This document shows positions 42,965 to 52,863 of a stretch of 64,000 nucleotides of DNA, piece by piece. The notes under the pieces are model-generated. The model had not been told where the DNA came from. It did no database searches and saw nothing but the letters and a program-made list of their open reading frames with translations. Position 1 is the first letter of the stretch. Each line of letters opens with the position of its first letter. Origin of the DNA: Pseudomonadota bacterium. Its GTDB lineage: Bacteria > Chloroflexota > UBA6077 > JAJPGT01. The position numbers were made by a program, and so were the translations under genes. The stretch spans positions 34,419 through 98,418 of the forward strand of contig JAJPGT010000106.1 in the NCBI GenBank assembly GCA_021325655.1. Direction: 5' to 3'.

Positions 42965-44233
42965 GTGTACCAGGCGCCGAAGGGCACGCAGGACGTGCTC
43001 CCGGACGACATCGCCCCCTGGCGCTACGTCGAGTCCGCCTGCCACCGCCTCGCCCAGCAGTTCGGCTACGGGGAGATTCGTACCCCCATATTCGAGGATA
43101 CCGGGCTGTTCCTGAAGGGCGTCGGCGAGGCGACCGACATCGCCGAGAAGGAGATGTACAGCTTCCGCGACAAGGGCGGGGCGAATCTGACGCTGCGCCC
43201 GGAGGGCACCGCGGCGGTGGTCCGCGCCTACCTGGAGCACGGGCTGTACAACCGACCCCAGCCGGTGAAGCTGTACACGCTGATGAGCGCCTTCCGCCAC
43301 GACCAGCCCCAGGCCGGACGACTGCGCGAGTTCCACCAGTGGGACTGCGAGGCGATCGGTGAGGAGGACCCGCTGATCGACGCCGAGCTGGTTGTGCTCC
43401 TCTGGCAGCTCCTGGATGACCTGGGGCTGCGCGGCCTGAGTGTGCAGCTCAACAGCATCGGCGACGCCGCCTGTCGCCCCCAGTACGTCCGAGCACTGGT
43501 GAGCTACTTCGAGGCGCACGAGCGGGAACTATGCCCGGACTGCCAGCGGCGGCTGCGGACCAACCCGTTACGGCTGCTTGACTGCAAGAACCCGCAGTGC
43601 CAGCCACTGATCGCCCAGGCACCGCGCTCGGTGGACTATCTCTGCGGCCCCTGCGCGGAGCACTTCGCCCGGCTGCGGCACTACCTGGACCTGGCGGCGC
43701 TGCCGGTGACGGTCAATCCGCGGTTGGTGCGCGGGCTCGACTACTACACCCGCACCGTGTTCGAGGTCTGGCCGCCGACGGTGGGCGGACAATCTACGCT
43801 CGGCGGCGGTGGCCGCTATGATGGGCTGGCAGAGCTACTGGGCGGCCGGCCAACGCCCGGGGTGGGGTTCGCGATGGGGATCGAGCGGGTGATCCTGAAC
43901 CTGAAGGCGCAGGAGGTTCCGGTCCCGCCCACGCCCCCCCTCGCCGTCTACGCCGCCTATCTGGGTGTGGCCGGCAAGGACCAGTCGTGGCGACTGGTCC
44001 AGCGGCTGCGGCAGGCCGGCACCAGCGCAGTGGTGGCGACAGGCGACCGCAGTCTGAAGGCGCAGTTGCGCCAGGCGAACGCCCTGGGCGCTCAGTGGGC
44101 GCTCATCTCCGGCGACGCCGAGGTGGAGGCGGGCACGGTTCAGCTCCGAAACCTGGCGCGGGGTGAGCAGGAGACGCTCCCGCTCGACGAGGCGGTGGCG
44201 CGGCTGACCCGGGTGGAACGGGTGGCGGTATGA
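42965..44233 (+). CDS. hisS: Histidyl-tRNA synthetase
   Basis: A 422-residue class II synthetase. [12 protein letters not shown] at the N-terminus, motif 2 with [17 protein letters not shown] and [21 protein letters not shown], the histidine-binding [15 protein letters not shown] (HisA), [15 protein letters not shown], and motif 3 [15 protein letters not shown]. The C-terminal anticodon-binding domain has [24 protein letters not shown] 42965 follows GGGGTG; GTG 42953 would add four residues. TATACT at 42913-42918 may be the -10 element. Confidence 0.96.
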   Translation: MYQAPKGTQDVLPDDIAPWRYVESACHRLAQQFGYGEIRTPIFEDTGLFLKGVGEATDIAEKEMYSFRDKGGANLTLRPEGTAAVVRAYLEHGLYNRPQPVKLYTLMSAFRHDQPQAGRLREFHQWDCEAIGEEDPLIDAELVVLLWQLLDDLGLRGLSVQLNSIGDAACRPQYVRALVSYFEAHERELCPDCQRRLRTNPLRLLDCKNPQCQPLIAQAPRSVDYLCGPCAEHFARLRHYLDLAALPVTVNPRLVRGLDYYTRTVFEVWPPTVGGQSTLGGGGRYDGLAELLGGRPTPGVGFAMGIERVILNLKAQEVPVPPTPPLAVYAAYLGVAGKDQSWRLVQRLRQAGTSAVVATGDRSLKAQLRQANALGAQWALISGDAEVEAGTVQLRNLARGEQETLPLDEAVARLTRVERVAV

Positions 44234-45324
44234 GCAGCACGGTCATTGAAGAGGCGCTGATCCAGCGCCTGGAGGAGATGCAGCGCCGCTACGAGGAGAT
44301 CCTAGAGCTCCAGGGCTCTCCGGAGGTGCTTGCCGACCCGAAGCAGCTCCAGGCCCTTGGCCGCGAGCAGGCAGAGTTGAGCGAACCGGTGGAGCTATAC
44401 CAGCGACTGCGCGCCGCCCAGGCGAACATCGCCGAGGCTCGCGCCCTGCTCGATGAGACGCAGGACGAGGCGGACCGCGCCTACCTGCGCCAGGAGATCG
44501 AGCATCTGGAGCGCGAGGAGCGCAGGCTCATCGAGCAGCTCCTGGAGCGGCTGCGGCCGCGCGACCCGAACGACACCCGCGACGTCATCATGGAGATCCG
44601 GGCGGGCGAGGGCGGCGCCGAAGCCGGGCTGTGGGCCGGCGACCTGATGCGGATGTACATCCGCTACGCCGAGCGGCACGGCTGGAAGGTGGAGGTGCTG
44701 GACCTGGAGGAGTCCGGGATCGGCTCGGTCAGCAACGCCACCCTGGAGATCCGTGGCAAGGGCGCCTACAGTCGGCTGAAGTTCGAGAGCGGGGTGCACC
44801 GGGTGCAGCGCGTCCCGGCGACCGAGGCGCAGGGGCGGATCCACACCTCCACCGCGACCGTGGCGGTGCTGCCCAAGGCGGAGGAGGTCGATGTCCAGAT
44901 CCGCGATGAAGACATCGAAATGCAGATGTACCGTGCCGGCGGGCCGGGCGGACAGAACGTCAACAAGGTCTCCACCGCGGTGCGGCTCACCCACCTCCCC
45001 ACCGGCGAGGTCGTCACCTGCCAGACTGAGCGCTCGCAACTGCAGAACCGGATGCGGGCGATGGAGATCCTCCGCTCCCGGCTGTACGAGCGGGAGCTAG
45101 CCAGGGCGCAGGAGGCGTACGGGGCGCTGCGCCGCTCCCAAGTGGGCCGGGGCGAGCGGGCGGAGAAGATCCGCACCTACAACTTCCGCGAGAACCGGGT
45201 TACCGACCACCGCATCGGGCTGACGCTCTACAACCTCCAGACGATGCTCGACGGTGACCTGGACCCCATGATCGATGCCCTGGCGATCGCGGCAGAGAAG
45301 GAGCTGGCGCACGCGCAGGCATAG
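44230..45324 (+). CDS. prfA: Peptide chain release factor 1
   Basis: A 364-residue class I release factor. The PAT motif that reads UAA and UAG is in [16 protein letters not shown], which separates it from RF2 (SPF). The catalytic GGQ is in [31 protein letters not shown] and [12 protein letters not shown] complete the pattern. It overlaps hisS by 4 bp. The following gene, prmC, methylates the GGQ glutamine. As the UAG reader, RF1 bears on how the murD amber codon would be handled. Confidence 0.97.
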   Translation: MSSTVIEEALIQRLEEMQRRYEEILELQGSPEVLADPKQLQALGREQAELSEPVELYQRLRAAQANIAEARALLDETQDEADRAYLRQEIEHLEREERRLIEQLLERLRPRDPNDTRDVIMEIRAGEGGAEAGLWAGDLMRMYIRYAERHGWKVEVLDLEESGIGSVSNATLEIRGKGAYSRLKFESGVHRVQRVPATEAQGRIHTSTATVAVLPKAEEVDVQIRDEDIEMQMYRAGGPGGQNVNKVSTAVRLTHLPTGEVVTCQTERSQLQNRMRAMEILRSRLYERELARAQEAYGALRRSQVGRGERAEKIRTYNFRENRVTDHRIGLTLYNLQTMLDGDLDPMIDALAIAAEKELAHAQA

Positions 45325-45328
45325 CGGT

Positions 45329-46186
45329 ATGACGCTCTCACGCTCCACGGTGAGCGCGTTGCTTGGCTGGGCTGCCGCTCGCCTTGAGCAGGCCGGGGTG
45401 GAGCAGCCCGGCCTGGAAGCGCAGCTCCTGCTCGGCCACAGCGCCGGCTGGGGTCGAGCCTTCCTGATCGCCCACCCGGACGCTGTCGTGGATGAGGCAG
45501 CCCAGACCGCGTTCGAGCGGCTGGTGGAGGCTCGGGCGGAGCGCGTTCCGCTCGCCTATCTCACCGGGACGCGCGAGTTCTTCGGACGGTGCTTCCAGGT
45601 TGGCCCCGCGGTACTGATTCCACGCCCCGAGACGGAGCTGCTGGTGGAGGCCGCGCTCGCCGCGCTCTCCAGGTACCCGCCGGCCGCTCGGCCCCGGGTG
45701 CTGGACGTCGGGACCGGCAGTGGCGCGGTCGCGGTCACGCTCGCGCTCGAAGCGCCCCGGGCGCGCGTGTTCGCCAGCGACCTCTCCCTGGCGGCGCTGC
45801 GCGTCGCCGCCGCGAACGCCGCCAGGCTTGGCGCCCGGGTGCGCTGCTTCCAGGCCGATCTCCTCGCCGCGCTGCGAGTTCCGGTGGACGTGCTGGTCGC
45901 CAACCTGCCCTACGTCTCGGCCGAGGAGCTGGCGGCGGCCGCGCCGGAGGTGCGCGACCACGAGCCCCGCCTGGCGCTCCTCGGTGGCGCGCGCGGGACG
46001 GAGGTGGTGGAGCGGCTGCTGGCCCAGCTTGGCGAGGTGCTCGCCCCGGGCGGGGTCGCGCTGCTGGAGATCGGCTGGCAGCAGGCAGAGCCGCTGCGCC
46101 AGGCGGCGCGGGCGCGGAAGCTGGCGGCCGAGGTGCTGCGCGACGCGGCCGGCCTGGAGCGGGTGCTGAGGCTGACTCATGGCTGA
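45329..46186 (+). CDS. prmC: Release factor glutamine methyltransferase PrmC (HemK)
   Basis: A 285-residue SAM enzyme that N5-methylates the GGQ glutamine of release factors. Helical N-terminal domain with LEAQLLLGHSAGWGRAFLIAH and REFFGRCFQVGPAVLIPRPETE; SAM motif VLDVGTGSGAVAVTLA; substrate motif NLPY (VANLPYVSAEEL), a variant of NPPY; DHEPRLALLGG and LEIGWQQAE. Start ATG 45329, 4 bp after prfA. Confidence 0.94.
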   Translation: MTLSRSTVSALLGWAAARLEQAGVEQPGLEAQLLLGHSAGWGRAFLIAHPDAVVDEAAQTAFERLVEARAERVPLAYLTGTREFFGRCFQVGPAVLIPRPETELLVEAALAALSRYPPAARPRVLDVGTGSGAVAVTLALEAPRARVFASDLSLAALRVAAANAARLGARVRCFQADLLAALRVPVDVLVANLPYVSAEELAAAAPEVRDHEPRLALLGGARGTEVVERLLAQLGEVLAPGGVALLEIGWQQAEPLRQAARARKLAAEVLRDAAGLERVLRLTHG

Positions 46187-46820
46187 GCCCCGGCCGCCTG
46201 AGCGCGTGTTCTGGCCCACGACCGAGGTGGAGCGCGATCGGCTGCTCGATCGCGCCGCCGCTCTCCTGCGCCGCGGCGACCTGGTGGTCTTCCCCACCGA
46301 CACGGTCTACGGCGTGGCTGCCGACGCCGCCCAGCCGGATGCCGTGGCGCGGCTGTTCGCCCTGAAGGAGCGCCCGCCGAGCAAGCAGATCGCGCTGCTG
46401 GTCACCGGGCTGGACCAGCTCGGCGGTCGGGTGCCGGAGCTGCCGGCGATCGCCCGGCCGCTGGCAGCGCGCTACTGGCCCGGGCCGCTCACCCTGGTGC
46501 TGCGCGACCGCGAGGGTGGAACGGTTGGCGTCCGCGTCCCGAACCACCCGATCCCGTTGGCGCTCCTGGCCCGGTTCGGCGCGCCGCTGGCGACCACCAG
46601 CGCGAACAAGTCCGCCGCTGGCAGTCCCCGCACCGCCGACGAGGTACTGGCGCAGCTTCCCAGCGGCTACCCGCTGCTGATCGACGGCGGACCCTGTCCC
46701 GGCGGGATCGACTCCACCGTGCTGGACGTCACCGGCCCCGTGCCGCGCCTGCTCCGTCCTGGCGCCATCCCCCGCGCGGAGCTGGAGGCTCTCGTCGGCC
46801 CGATCAGCGCGGCGGGCTGA
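46179..46820 (+). CDS. Threonylcarbamoyl-AMP synthase (Sua5/YciO/YrdC family)
   Basis: A 213-residue protein with the YrdC fold: DLVVFPTDTVYGVAADA, LFALKERPPSKQIALLV, YWPGPLTLVLR, VGVRVPNHPI, ATTSANKSAAGSPRTA and DGGPCPGGIDSTVLDV with the final RLLRPGAI. It makes threonylcarbamoyl-AMP for t6A in tRNAs that read ANN codons. It overlaps prmC by 8 bp, a frequent pairing. There is no C-terminal Sua5 domain, so it is the short TsaC form. Confidence 0.94.
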   Translation: MAEPRPPERVFWPTTEVERDRLLDRAAALLRRGDLVVFPTDTVYGVAADAAQPDAVARLFALKERPPSKQIALLVTGLDQLGGRVPELPAIARPLAARYWPGPLTLVLRDREGGTVGVRVPNHPIPLALLARFGAPLATTSANKSAAGSPRTADEVLAQLPSGYPLLIDGGPCPGGIDSTVLDVTGPVPRLLRPGAIPRAELEALVGPISAAG

Positions 46821-46972
46821 TGCGCGGCTGCCCCCACTCGCTCCCGGAGTCCCCGTGTGCTAACCCGGAAAGTCCGCGCGATCAATCAGGCGATGGATGT
46901 TGCGCACGAGGCCTGCTCGGGGATCGACTGTTGCCCGCTGTTCCCGGAGAAACGGATGGCAGCGCCGAGCGC

Positions 46973-48061
46973 TCACTCCGTGGCGGGGCCCGGCCCCGCT
47001 GCCAGCTCCAGTGCCGCGGCGCGTACCGGCTCGACCGGCACGTCGGCGACGAACGAGGCGTGGTGGCCGCACCAGACCTCCAGGCAGTTCTGCCCGCACT
47101 GGGGGCAGTCCAGGCGCCAGGAGATCACCGGGCGGTGTCGGGCGCGGGTCAGCGGCGCCGAGGTGGCGTAGTTGCCGCACCAAAAGATGCCGACCGTGGG
47201 CGTCCCGAGGGCGGCGGCGAGATGGAGCGGGCCGGTATCGTTCGACACCACCACGCGCGCCGCCGCGAGCAGGCCCGCCAGGCCGCCGAGGGAGAGCCGG
47301 CCGCACAGATTGTCCACCGGCCCCGGCATGGCGGCGCAGACCGCCTCAACCAGCTCGCGCTCCCAGCCGGACCCTGTCACCGCCAGCCGCAGGCCGGCCG
47401 CGGTGAGCGCCGCGCCCACCGCGGCGAACTTCTCCGGCGGCCAGCGGCGGCGCCCGTCGGTCGCCCCGGGGTGCAGCACCGCCAGGGGCGGCGGCCCCTC
47501 CAGGCCGGGGAGCGCGGCGCGCGCCTCAGCGCAGTCCGCGTCCACAAGGCAGACGCGCGGCTCTACGTCTGTAGCGCGGGCACCGACCAGGGAGACGACC
47601 TCCAGGTAGCGCAGCACCTCGTGCTGCCAGTAGATGTACGGGATCCAGCGGTCGAGCGGCGGGGCATCTGGCGTCTTGAGTCCCACAGTCAGCCGGGCGC
47701 CCAGACGTAGGAGAAACGGGTTGGAGTTGCGGCCGCCGCCGTGGAGCTGGAGAGCCAGGTCGAACCGCTCCGCGACCATCGCCGCAAAGAAGCGCGCCTG
47801 CTCCGCCGCTGCCTCGGGCGGCTCGGGCTCGTCTTCGCCCAGGCTGACCCCGCGGGCCGGCGGGACGACGATTACCCGGTCGACTGGCCCGGGGCGGCCG
47901 GCCAGAAACTCGGCGTGCCAGCGCCGCCCGAGCAGGACGATCTCCGCCGCAGGGTAGGCCGCCCGTAGCGCGCCAAGTGCCGGCAGCGCGAACAGGAAGT
48001 CGCCCAGCGCGTTGGCGCGCAGCACGGCGATCTTGCGAATGTCAGGGAGCCGCTCGCGCAT
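46973..48061 (-). CDS. GT9-family (heptosyltransferase-like) glycosyltransferase
   Basis: A 362-residue GT-B enzyme. IAVLRANALGDFLFALPAL at the N-terminus, VLHPGATDGRRRWPPEKFAAV in the middle and VVVSNDTGPLHLAAALGTPTVGIF in the donor site are GT9 signatures. A Cys-rich segment near the C-terminus (DCPQCGQNCLEVWCGHH) may bind metal. It is the last gene of a three-gene glycosyltransferase operon. GT9 enzymes were first known for LPS heptose, but homologues occur in organisms without LPS. Confidence 0.9.
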   Translation of the reverse strand: MRERLPDIRKIAVLRANALGDFLFALPALGALRAAYPAAEIVLLGRRWHAEFLAGRPGPVDRVIVVPPARGVSLGEDEPEPPEAAAEQARFFAAMVAERFDLALQLHGGGRNSNPFLLRLGARLTVGLKTPDAPPLDRWIPYIYWQHEVLRYLEVVSLVGARATDVEPRVCLVDADCAEARAALPGLEGPPPLAVLHPGATDGRRRWPPEKFAAVGAALTAAGLRLAVTGSGWERELVEAVCAAMPGPVDNLCGRLSLGGLAGLLAAARVVVSNDTGPLHLAAALGTPTVGIFWCGNYATSAPLTRARHRPVISWRLDCPQCGQNCLEVWCGHHASFVADVPVEPVRAAALELAAGPGPATE

Positions 48062-48070
48062 CTCGTAAAT

Positions 48071-48937
48071 CTACGGAACGGGTTGCCCCGGCGCCGTCCG
48101 ATCGACCGCCGAGGCGAGTCCGAGGCGCTCCAGTAGCTCGGGGAGCAGGTCCAGCGCATGCCCGTCTACCGTACCGCGCTTGTTCAGCACGGTCGTTGGC
48201 ACCTCCTGGTGGTAGGTGCCCGAGGGGAGGATGCCGCAGCCGCCGTAGCGCCAGAGCAGCAGGAGCTGCACCAGCACATCCTCGCCCGACGAGTAACGCG
48301 GCAAACGCGGCCAGAAGCTGAAGCCGCCCACCTCCAGCAGCTTGGCCCGGTCGTACAGGCAGCACTGGGCGATCCAAGCAACCTTGTAGCGTCGCGGCTG
48401 GGTGGCGAAGCGCTGGCCCACGTGCCAGACGTTCGCTGCGCGGTGGAGCTGCGCCCGCTCCCAGGCCGGGCTGCCCGGCTCGACGAGCTCCGGGTGGACC
48501 GGCCCCTCCCACAGCTCCAGGTGCTGCTGGTGTGGCCGGATGTCGTGCAGGTAGGACAGGCCGGCCGGAAAGGCGCCGACGAACCCGCAGCGCTCCTCCT
48601 GGATCGTCTCTACCAGCCGCCGTAGCACCCAGCGCTCCATCAGCACGTCGTCGTCCAGGAACAGCACGTAGGGCGCCGACGCCTGCTGAAGCAGGAACTC
48701 GCGGTGCTCCGCGATGTTGCGCGGCGGCCGGTGGGTGTAGGTGCGGACCTCATGGCCGAGCGCCCGCAGCGCCCGCAGCACCGCCTGGATCGTGCCATCT
48801 TCCAGGGCGCTCGGCTCGCCCTGGTCGGAGACGACCACGGAGAACGACTCGAGCTCCTGGCCGAGCAGGCAAGCCAGCGTGGCGGCCAGCGCCGTCGTAC
48901 GCTGAAAGGTCGGGATGAGCACGTCAACTATGGGCAT
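48071..48937 (-). CDS. GT2-family glycosyltransferase
   Basis: A 288-residue GT-A enzyme. VDVLIPTFQRTTALAATL opens the nucleotide-binding domain, LFLDDDVLMERW carries the DxD metal motif, and VAWIAQCCLYDRAKLLEVGGF and SSGEDVLVQLLLLWRYG (ED motif) complete the catalytic domain. No membrane segments, so it acts on a cytoplasmic-face acceptor. CGGAG before ATG 48937 supports that start over TTG 48958. It lies between two GT9 genes. Confidence 0.9.
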   Translation of the reverse strand: MPIVDVLIPTFQRTTALAATLACLLGQELESFSVVVSDQGEPSALEDGTIQAVLRALRALGHEVRTYTHRPPRNIAEHREFLLQQASAPYVLFLDDDVLMERWVLRRLVETIQEERCGFVGAFPAGLSYLHDIRPHQQHLELWEGPVHPELVEPGSPAWERAQLHRAANVWHVGQRFATQPRRYKVAWIAQCCLYDRAKLLEVGGFSFWPRLPRYSSGEDVLVQLLLLWRYGGCGILPSGTYHQEVPTTVLNKRGTVDGHALDLLPELLERLGLASAVDRTAPGQPVP

Positions 48938-48961
48938 GGCGCTCCGAGCGATGGGCAAAGA

Positions 48962-50044
48962 TCATGCCCGTGACAGCGGGCCGGCGGAGCCCACTGCCTC
49001 CTGCGCCGCCTGGACCACCTGCTCCACCGTGATCCGCTCCAGGCAGGCGTAGCCGATGGGGCAGGCGTCGGACTCGCAGGGGCGGCAGGGGACGGGATGG
49101 GCGAGGACGCGATGCCCGGGGCGCGGCGGCGGCCCCCAGCGCCGGGGATCGGTCCCGCCGAACAGCGTCACCGTCGGCGTCCCGAGCGCGTAGGCGATGT
49201 GCGCCGGCCCCGAGTCATTGGTCAGCAGCACCGCCAGCCGCCGGATCACCGCCCCGGCCACCGGCAGCGAGGTGCGCCCGGCCAGATTCACGCACGGCCC
49301 GGGCAGTGCAGCCGCCACGGCCTCCGCCAGCGGCCGCTCGCCCGGCCCCGCGATCAGCACCACCGTGCCGCCCAACGCCGCCCGCAGCGCCGCGCCCGCC
49401 GCCGCGAACCGCTCCAACCTCCAGCGCTTGGTCGCCTCCGTCCCGGCCGGGTGCAGCCCGAGCAGCGGCCGCTCCAGCCCGGCCAGGAGCCGCTCGGCCG
49501 CCGCCTCGTCCTCTGGCCAGAGCGGAAACTCCAGCTCCTCTCCGCGCGGCGGCGCCCCCAGGAACGTCGTCAGCGCCAGCAGCCGCTCCACCTCGCGCGG
49601 AAGCTCGGGATAGGGCAGTGCCCCGTCCAGCCGCCCCGGCGGATCGCCCGGGCGGATGAAGCCGGCGGTGGCGCGGGCACCCAGAAGCAGCGCAAACGGG
49701 TTCGAGTACACTCCCGAGCCGTAGAGCTGCACCGCCAGGTCGAACCGCTCCGCCTGCATCCGCTGGAAGAACGCTGTCGCCCGCCGCGCCTCGAAGAACT
49801 GCTCCGCCATCCCGGGAAAGCCGGGAAACTCCTCGTAGCGGTCCAGGCTCGGCGAGCGGGCAACCAGGTCGCGAGCGAAGCGCAGCGCCACCAGCGTGAT
49901 CTCCGCCTCGGGCAGCGCCCGGCGCAGCGCCCGAAAGGCCGGCGTGGCGCAGAGCACGTCGCCGATGCGCGCCGGGCGCACCACCACCACCTTCCGCGGC
50001 GGTGGCAGGCGTTGCAGCAGGCCGGGCGCGAAGGGATTGTCCAT
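48962..50044 (-). CDS. GT9-family (heptosyltransferase-like) glycosyltransferase
   Basis: A 360-residue GT-B enzyme, first gene of the operon. KVVVVRPARIGDVLCATPAFRAL, LLGLHPAGTEATKRWRLERF and VLLTNDSGPAHIAYALGTPTVTLFG mark GT9, and CRPCESDACPIGYACLE near the end is the family's Cys cluster. It shares layout but little close identity with the GT9 at 46973. The three enzymes likely add successive sugars to one surface glycan or glycolipid. Confidence 0.9.
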   Translation of the reverse strand: MDNPFAPGLLQRLPPPRKVVVVRPARIGDVLCATPAFRALRRALPEAEITLVALRFARDLVARSPSLDRYEEFPGFPGMAEQFFEARRATAFFQRMQAERFDLAVQLYGSGVYSNPFALLLGARATAGFIRPGDPPGRLDGALPYPELPREVERLLALTTFLGAPPRGEELEFPLWPEDEAAAERLLAGLERPLLGLHPAGTEATKRWRLERFAAAGAALRAALGGTVVLIAGPGERPLAEAVAAALPGPCVNLAGRTSLPVAGAVIRRLAVLLTNDSGPAHIAYALGTPTVTLFGGTDPRRWGPPPRPGHRVLAHPVPCRPCESDACPIGYACLERITVEQVVQAAQEAVGSAGPLSRA

Positions 50045-50186
50045 CTGACGTCAGAGGCGGGGAGGAATGGCTGCTCCCGCTAGATCGGGGTGCACCCAGC
50101 GTGCCACTCAGCCGCACCCGGCGGGTGCCTAGCCCACTGAGACAGGTTCTGAGCGACCCCGGGCCAGGGATGGCAGCGGGAGGTGG

Positions 50187-51377
50187 CTATGACCTCGGGA
50201 TGATGGTCGGGCCAGGGACGTAGGGGTACTTGCGCCGTAGCTCCGCCTCGGGCTGGAGCTCGACGCCCAGGCCCGGGCCGCCCGGGACGCTCACCAGGCC
50301 GTCGGGGTCGACGCGCACCGGCGTGGTGAGGAGGTCGTACAGCAGCGGGAAGGGGGCCTGGCAGAACTCGAACAGGACGCAGTTGGGGGTAGCGGCGCCG
50401 AGCTGGAGGCTCGCTGCCCAGAGCAGCGCTGTGCCCCACACGTGTGGAGCGAGCGCGATCCCGTGCGCGTGCGCCAGCGCGGCGATGCGCCGGGCCTCGG
50501 TCAGCCCGCCACAGACCGCGACGTCGGGCTGGAGGATGTCCGCGGCGCGGGCATCGATGATCTCGCGGAAGGCGAAACGGGTGGTCTCGCTCTCGCCGGT
50601 GGCGACCGGGATCGGGATGGCGCGGCGCACCTCCGCCAGGCCCGGCAGGTCGTCCGTGGCGAGGACCGGTTCTTCGAACCAGGTGATGTCCAGCTCCGCG
50701 GCGGCGCGGCCGAAACGGATGGCGCGGTCCACTGTGAGCGCTCCGTGGGCATCCATCATCAGCGCCACGTCCGGGCCGAGCGCCTCGCGGCCGATCCGCA
50801 AGCGCTCGAGCGACTGCTGGGGGAAGCGCGGCTCGTCCAGGCCGCCGACGCGGATCTTGATGGCCCGGAAGCCCTGTTCGCGGTATCCGAGCAGCTCCTC
50901 GGCGGTGTGCTCGGGCGGCGCCCAGCCGCCGCTGGCATAGGCAGGGAGGCGGTCACGCACCCCGCCGCCCAGCAGGCGGTACACGGGCAGGCCCAGGCGC
51001 TTGCCGAACAGGTCCCACAGGGCGGTGTCCACGCCGCTGAGGGCGTGGATCGTCTCGCCGCGGTTGCCAGCACGGTGGTAAGGACGGCCATGGCGCAGCG
51101 CCAGCGCGGCGCGGGAGCCGCTATACAGCCGCTCCCACAGGAGCTCGACGCGGGTCGGGTCCTGTCCGAGCAGCGTGGGGCGGAAGACCTCCTCCACAAT
51201 GGTCTTCATCACCACTGGGGTGCCCTTGGCCTCGCCGTAGCCGGTGAGGCCCTCGTCCGTGTCGACCGCGACGATGGCGGCGTCCTGCTTGATCGTCGTC
51301 CCCAGGTCGCTGGTCCAGCGGCGCTCGGGCGGGATCGGCGCCGAGAGCAAGAGGACGCGGACGTCGGTGATCTTCAT
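50187..51377 (-). CDS. Enolase-superfamily enzyme (mandelate racemase/muconate lactonizing type)
   Basis: A 396-residue protein. KITDVRVLLLSAPIPP begins the capping domain. In the barrel, K-x-R (IKIRVGG) supplies one catalytic base, metal ligands appear in LMMDAHGAL, WFEEPV and ATGESETTRF, and ALAPHVWG holds a possible second base. This is the layout of sugar-acid dehydratases and related enzymes, so a dehydratase is likely but the substrate is unknown. AGGAG precedes ATG 51377. It follows guaB by 13 bp. Confidence 0.88.
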   Translation of the reverse strand: MKITDVRVLLLSAPIPPERRWTSDLGTTIKQDAAIVAVDTDEGLTGYGEAKGTPVVMKTIVEEVFRPTLLGQDPTRVELLWERLYSGSRAALALRHGRPYHRAGNRGETIHALSGVDTALWDLFGKRLGLPVYRLLGGGVRDRLPAYASGGWAPPEHTAEELLGYREQGFRAIKIRVGGLDEPRFPQQSLERLRIGREALGPDVALMMDAHGALTVDRAIRFGRAAAELDITWFEEPVLATDDLPGLAEVRRAIPIPVATGESETTRFAFREIIDARAADILQPDVAVCGGLTEARRIAALAHAHGIALAPHVWGTALLWAASLQLGAATPNCVLFEFCQAPFPLLYDLLTTPVRVDPDGLVSVPGGPGLGVELQPEAELRRKYPYVPGPTIIPRS

Positions 51378-51390
51378 CGCTCGCTCCTGG

Positions 51391-52848
51391 CTAGTCCTCG
51401 TCCATCAGCTCGATGTCGTGCGGCCGGCTTTCGCGCAGGCCCGCCTCGGTGATACGGACGAAGCGGGCGTTGGCGCGTAGCTCGTCCAGAGTATAGGCGT
51501 CGCAGTAGCTCATCCCACTGCGCAGGCCGCCGACGAGCTGGTTCAGCACCTCTGCCACCGTGCCGCGATACGGCACGACTGCTTCCACCCCTTCGGGGGT
51601 CGCGGCGGCAGCGAGCTCGTCCAGCACGTCCTCCGGATTCTCACGCCGGCGGCGATCCTCCGTCGCACCGGCCGAGGCCATCCCGCGGTACACCTTGTAG
51701 CGGGCGCCCCGGCGCGTCACTGTGGCGCCCGGGCTCTCCTCCGTCCCGGCCAGCAGGCTGCCGATCATGACGGTATCGGCGCCGGCGGCGAGCGCTTTGA
51801 CGATGTCGCCCGAGGTGCGAATCCCCCCGTCGGCGACGATCGGGACGCCCAGCTCGCGTGCCGCGGCGGCGCACTCCAGCACCGCGGTGAGCTGGGGCAC
51901 GCCAACACCGGCGACGACCCGAGTGGAGCAGGCCGCCCCTGGCCCCACTCCGACCTTGACCGCGTCGGCTCCGGCCGAGACGAGATCACGCACTCCGGCG
52001 GCGGTGGCGACGTTGCCGGCCAGAAGCTGAGTATCCGGGAAGCGGCTCTTCACCCGCTCCGTCGCCCGCAAGGCGTGCTCGGCGTGGCCGTGCGCAATGT
52101 CGACCACCAGCAGGTCCGCCCCCGCCGCCACCAGCGCCTCGGCGCGCTCCAGGTAGTCGCCCACCGCGCCGATCGCCGCGCCGACGAGCAGGCGGCCCTG
52201 CCGGTCGCGGACCGCCTGCGGGTGCTCGGTGAGCCGGAGCACATCGCGCGCGGTGATCAGCCCGCGCAGCCGCCCGTCGGCATCCACCAGCGGCAGCTTC
52301 TCCAGCCGGTGCTGGTGCAAGATCTCGCGGGCCTGGTCGAGCGTCGTCCCAACGGGCGCGGTGACGAGCTGCGCCCCGCCGGTCATCCGGGCGGAGACGG
52401 GCAGCGACATATCCTCCTCGAACATCAGGTCGCGCACTGTCAGGATCCCGAGCAGCCGGTCGTCGCGGTCGACCACCAGCAGGCTGGTGACATTGTGGCG
52501 GCCCATGAGCGCCGAGGCGTCGCTGAGCGGGCGGTGCGGGCTGATGGTATGGAGCTTGCGGGCGACTGCTTCCTCTGGCCGCTTCACCCGCGCTACCTCC
52601 TCCGCCTCCTGCAGGATGGTCATGAAGCGATGGATGATCCCGATCCCGCCGGCGCGGGCCATCGCCCGCGCCATTCGCGCCTCCGTCACCGTGTCCATGT
52701 TCGCGCTGAGGATAGGCACGTTGAGCTGCAGGGTGCGCGTCAATCGGGCGCAGGTCTGCACCTCCCGCCGCGAGGCCACGCGTGAGCGCAACGGGACCAG
52801 GAGCACGTCATCGTAGGTCAGGGCCAGCGGGAACGACTCGCCGGTCAC
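51391..52848 (-). CDS. guaB: Inosine-5'-monophosphate dehydrogenase
   Basis: A 485-residue enzyme converting IMP to XMP with NAD+, the committed step to [16 protein letters not shown] at the N-terminus, two CBS modules inserted at about residues 95-210 ([38 protein letters not shown]), [21 protein letters not shown] with the catalytic Cys, [21 protein letters not shown], and YRGMASAGA. The loop reads GAACSTR instead of the commoner GSICTTR; Cys and Thr/Arg are kept. Start GTG 52848 with GGAGGAGG upstream. Confidence 0.94.
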   Translation of the reverse strand: MTGESFPLALTYDDVLLVPLRSRVASRREVQTCARLTRTLQLNVPILSANMDTVTEARMARAMARAGGIGIIHRFMTILQEAEEVARVKRPEEAVARKLHTISPHRPLSDASALMGRHNVTSLLVVDRDDRLLGILTVRDLMFEEDMSLPVSARMTGGAQLVTAPVGTTLDQAREILHQHRLEKLPLVDADGRLRGLITARDVLRLTEHPQAVRDRQGRLLVGAAIGAVGDYLERAEALVAAGADLLVVDIAHGHAEHALRATERVKSRFPDTQLLAGNVATAAGVRDLVSAGADAVKVGVGPGAACSTRVVAGVGVPQLTAVLECAAAARELGVPIVADGGIRTSGDIVKALAAGADTVMIGSLLAGTEESPGATVTRRGARYKVYRGMASAGATEDRRRRENPEDVLDELAAAATPEGVEAVVPYRGTVAEVLNQLVGGLRSGMSYCDAYTLDELRANARFVRITEAGLRESRPHDIELMDED

Positions 52849-52863
52849 AGACGCCTCCTCCGG

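Noticed and set aside
50045..50186. Riboswitch or T-box before the glycosyltransferase operon
   Set aside because: Only a small GCACCC-GGC-GGGTGC hairpin is visible; no conserved core of a known riboswitch could be found by eye.
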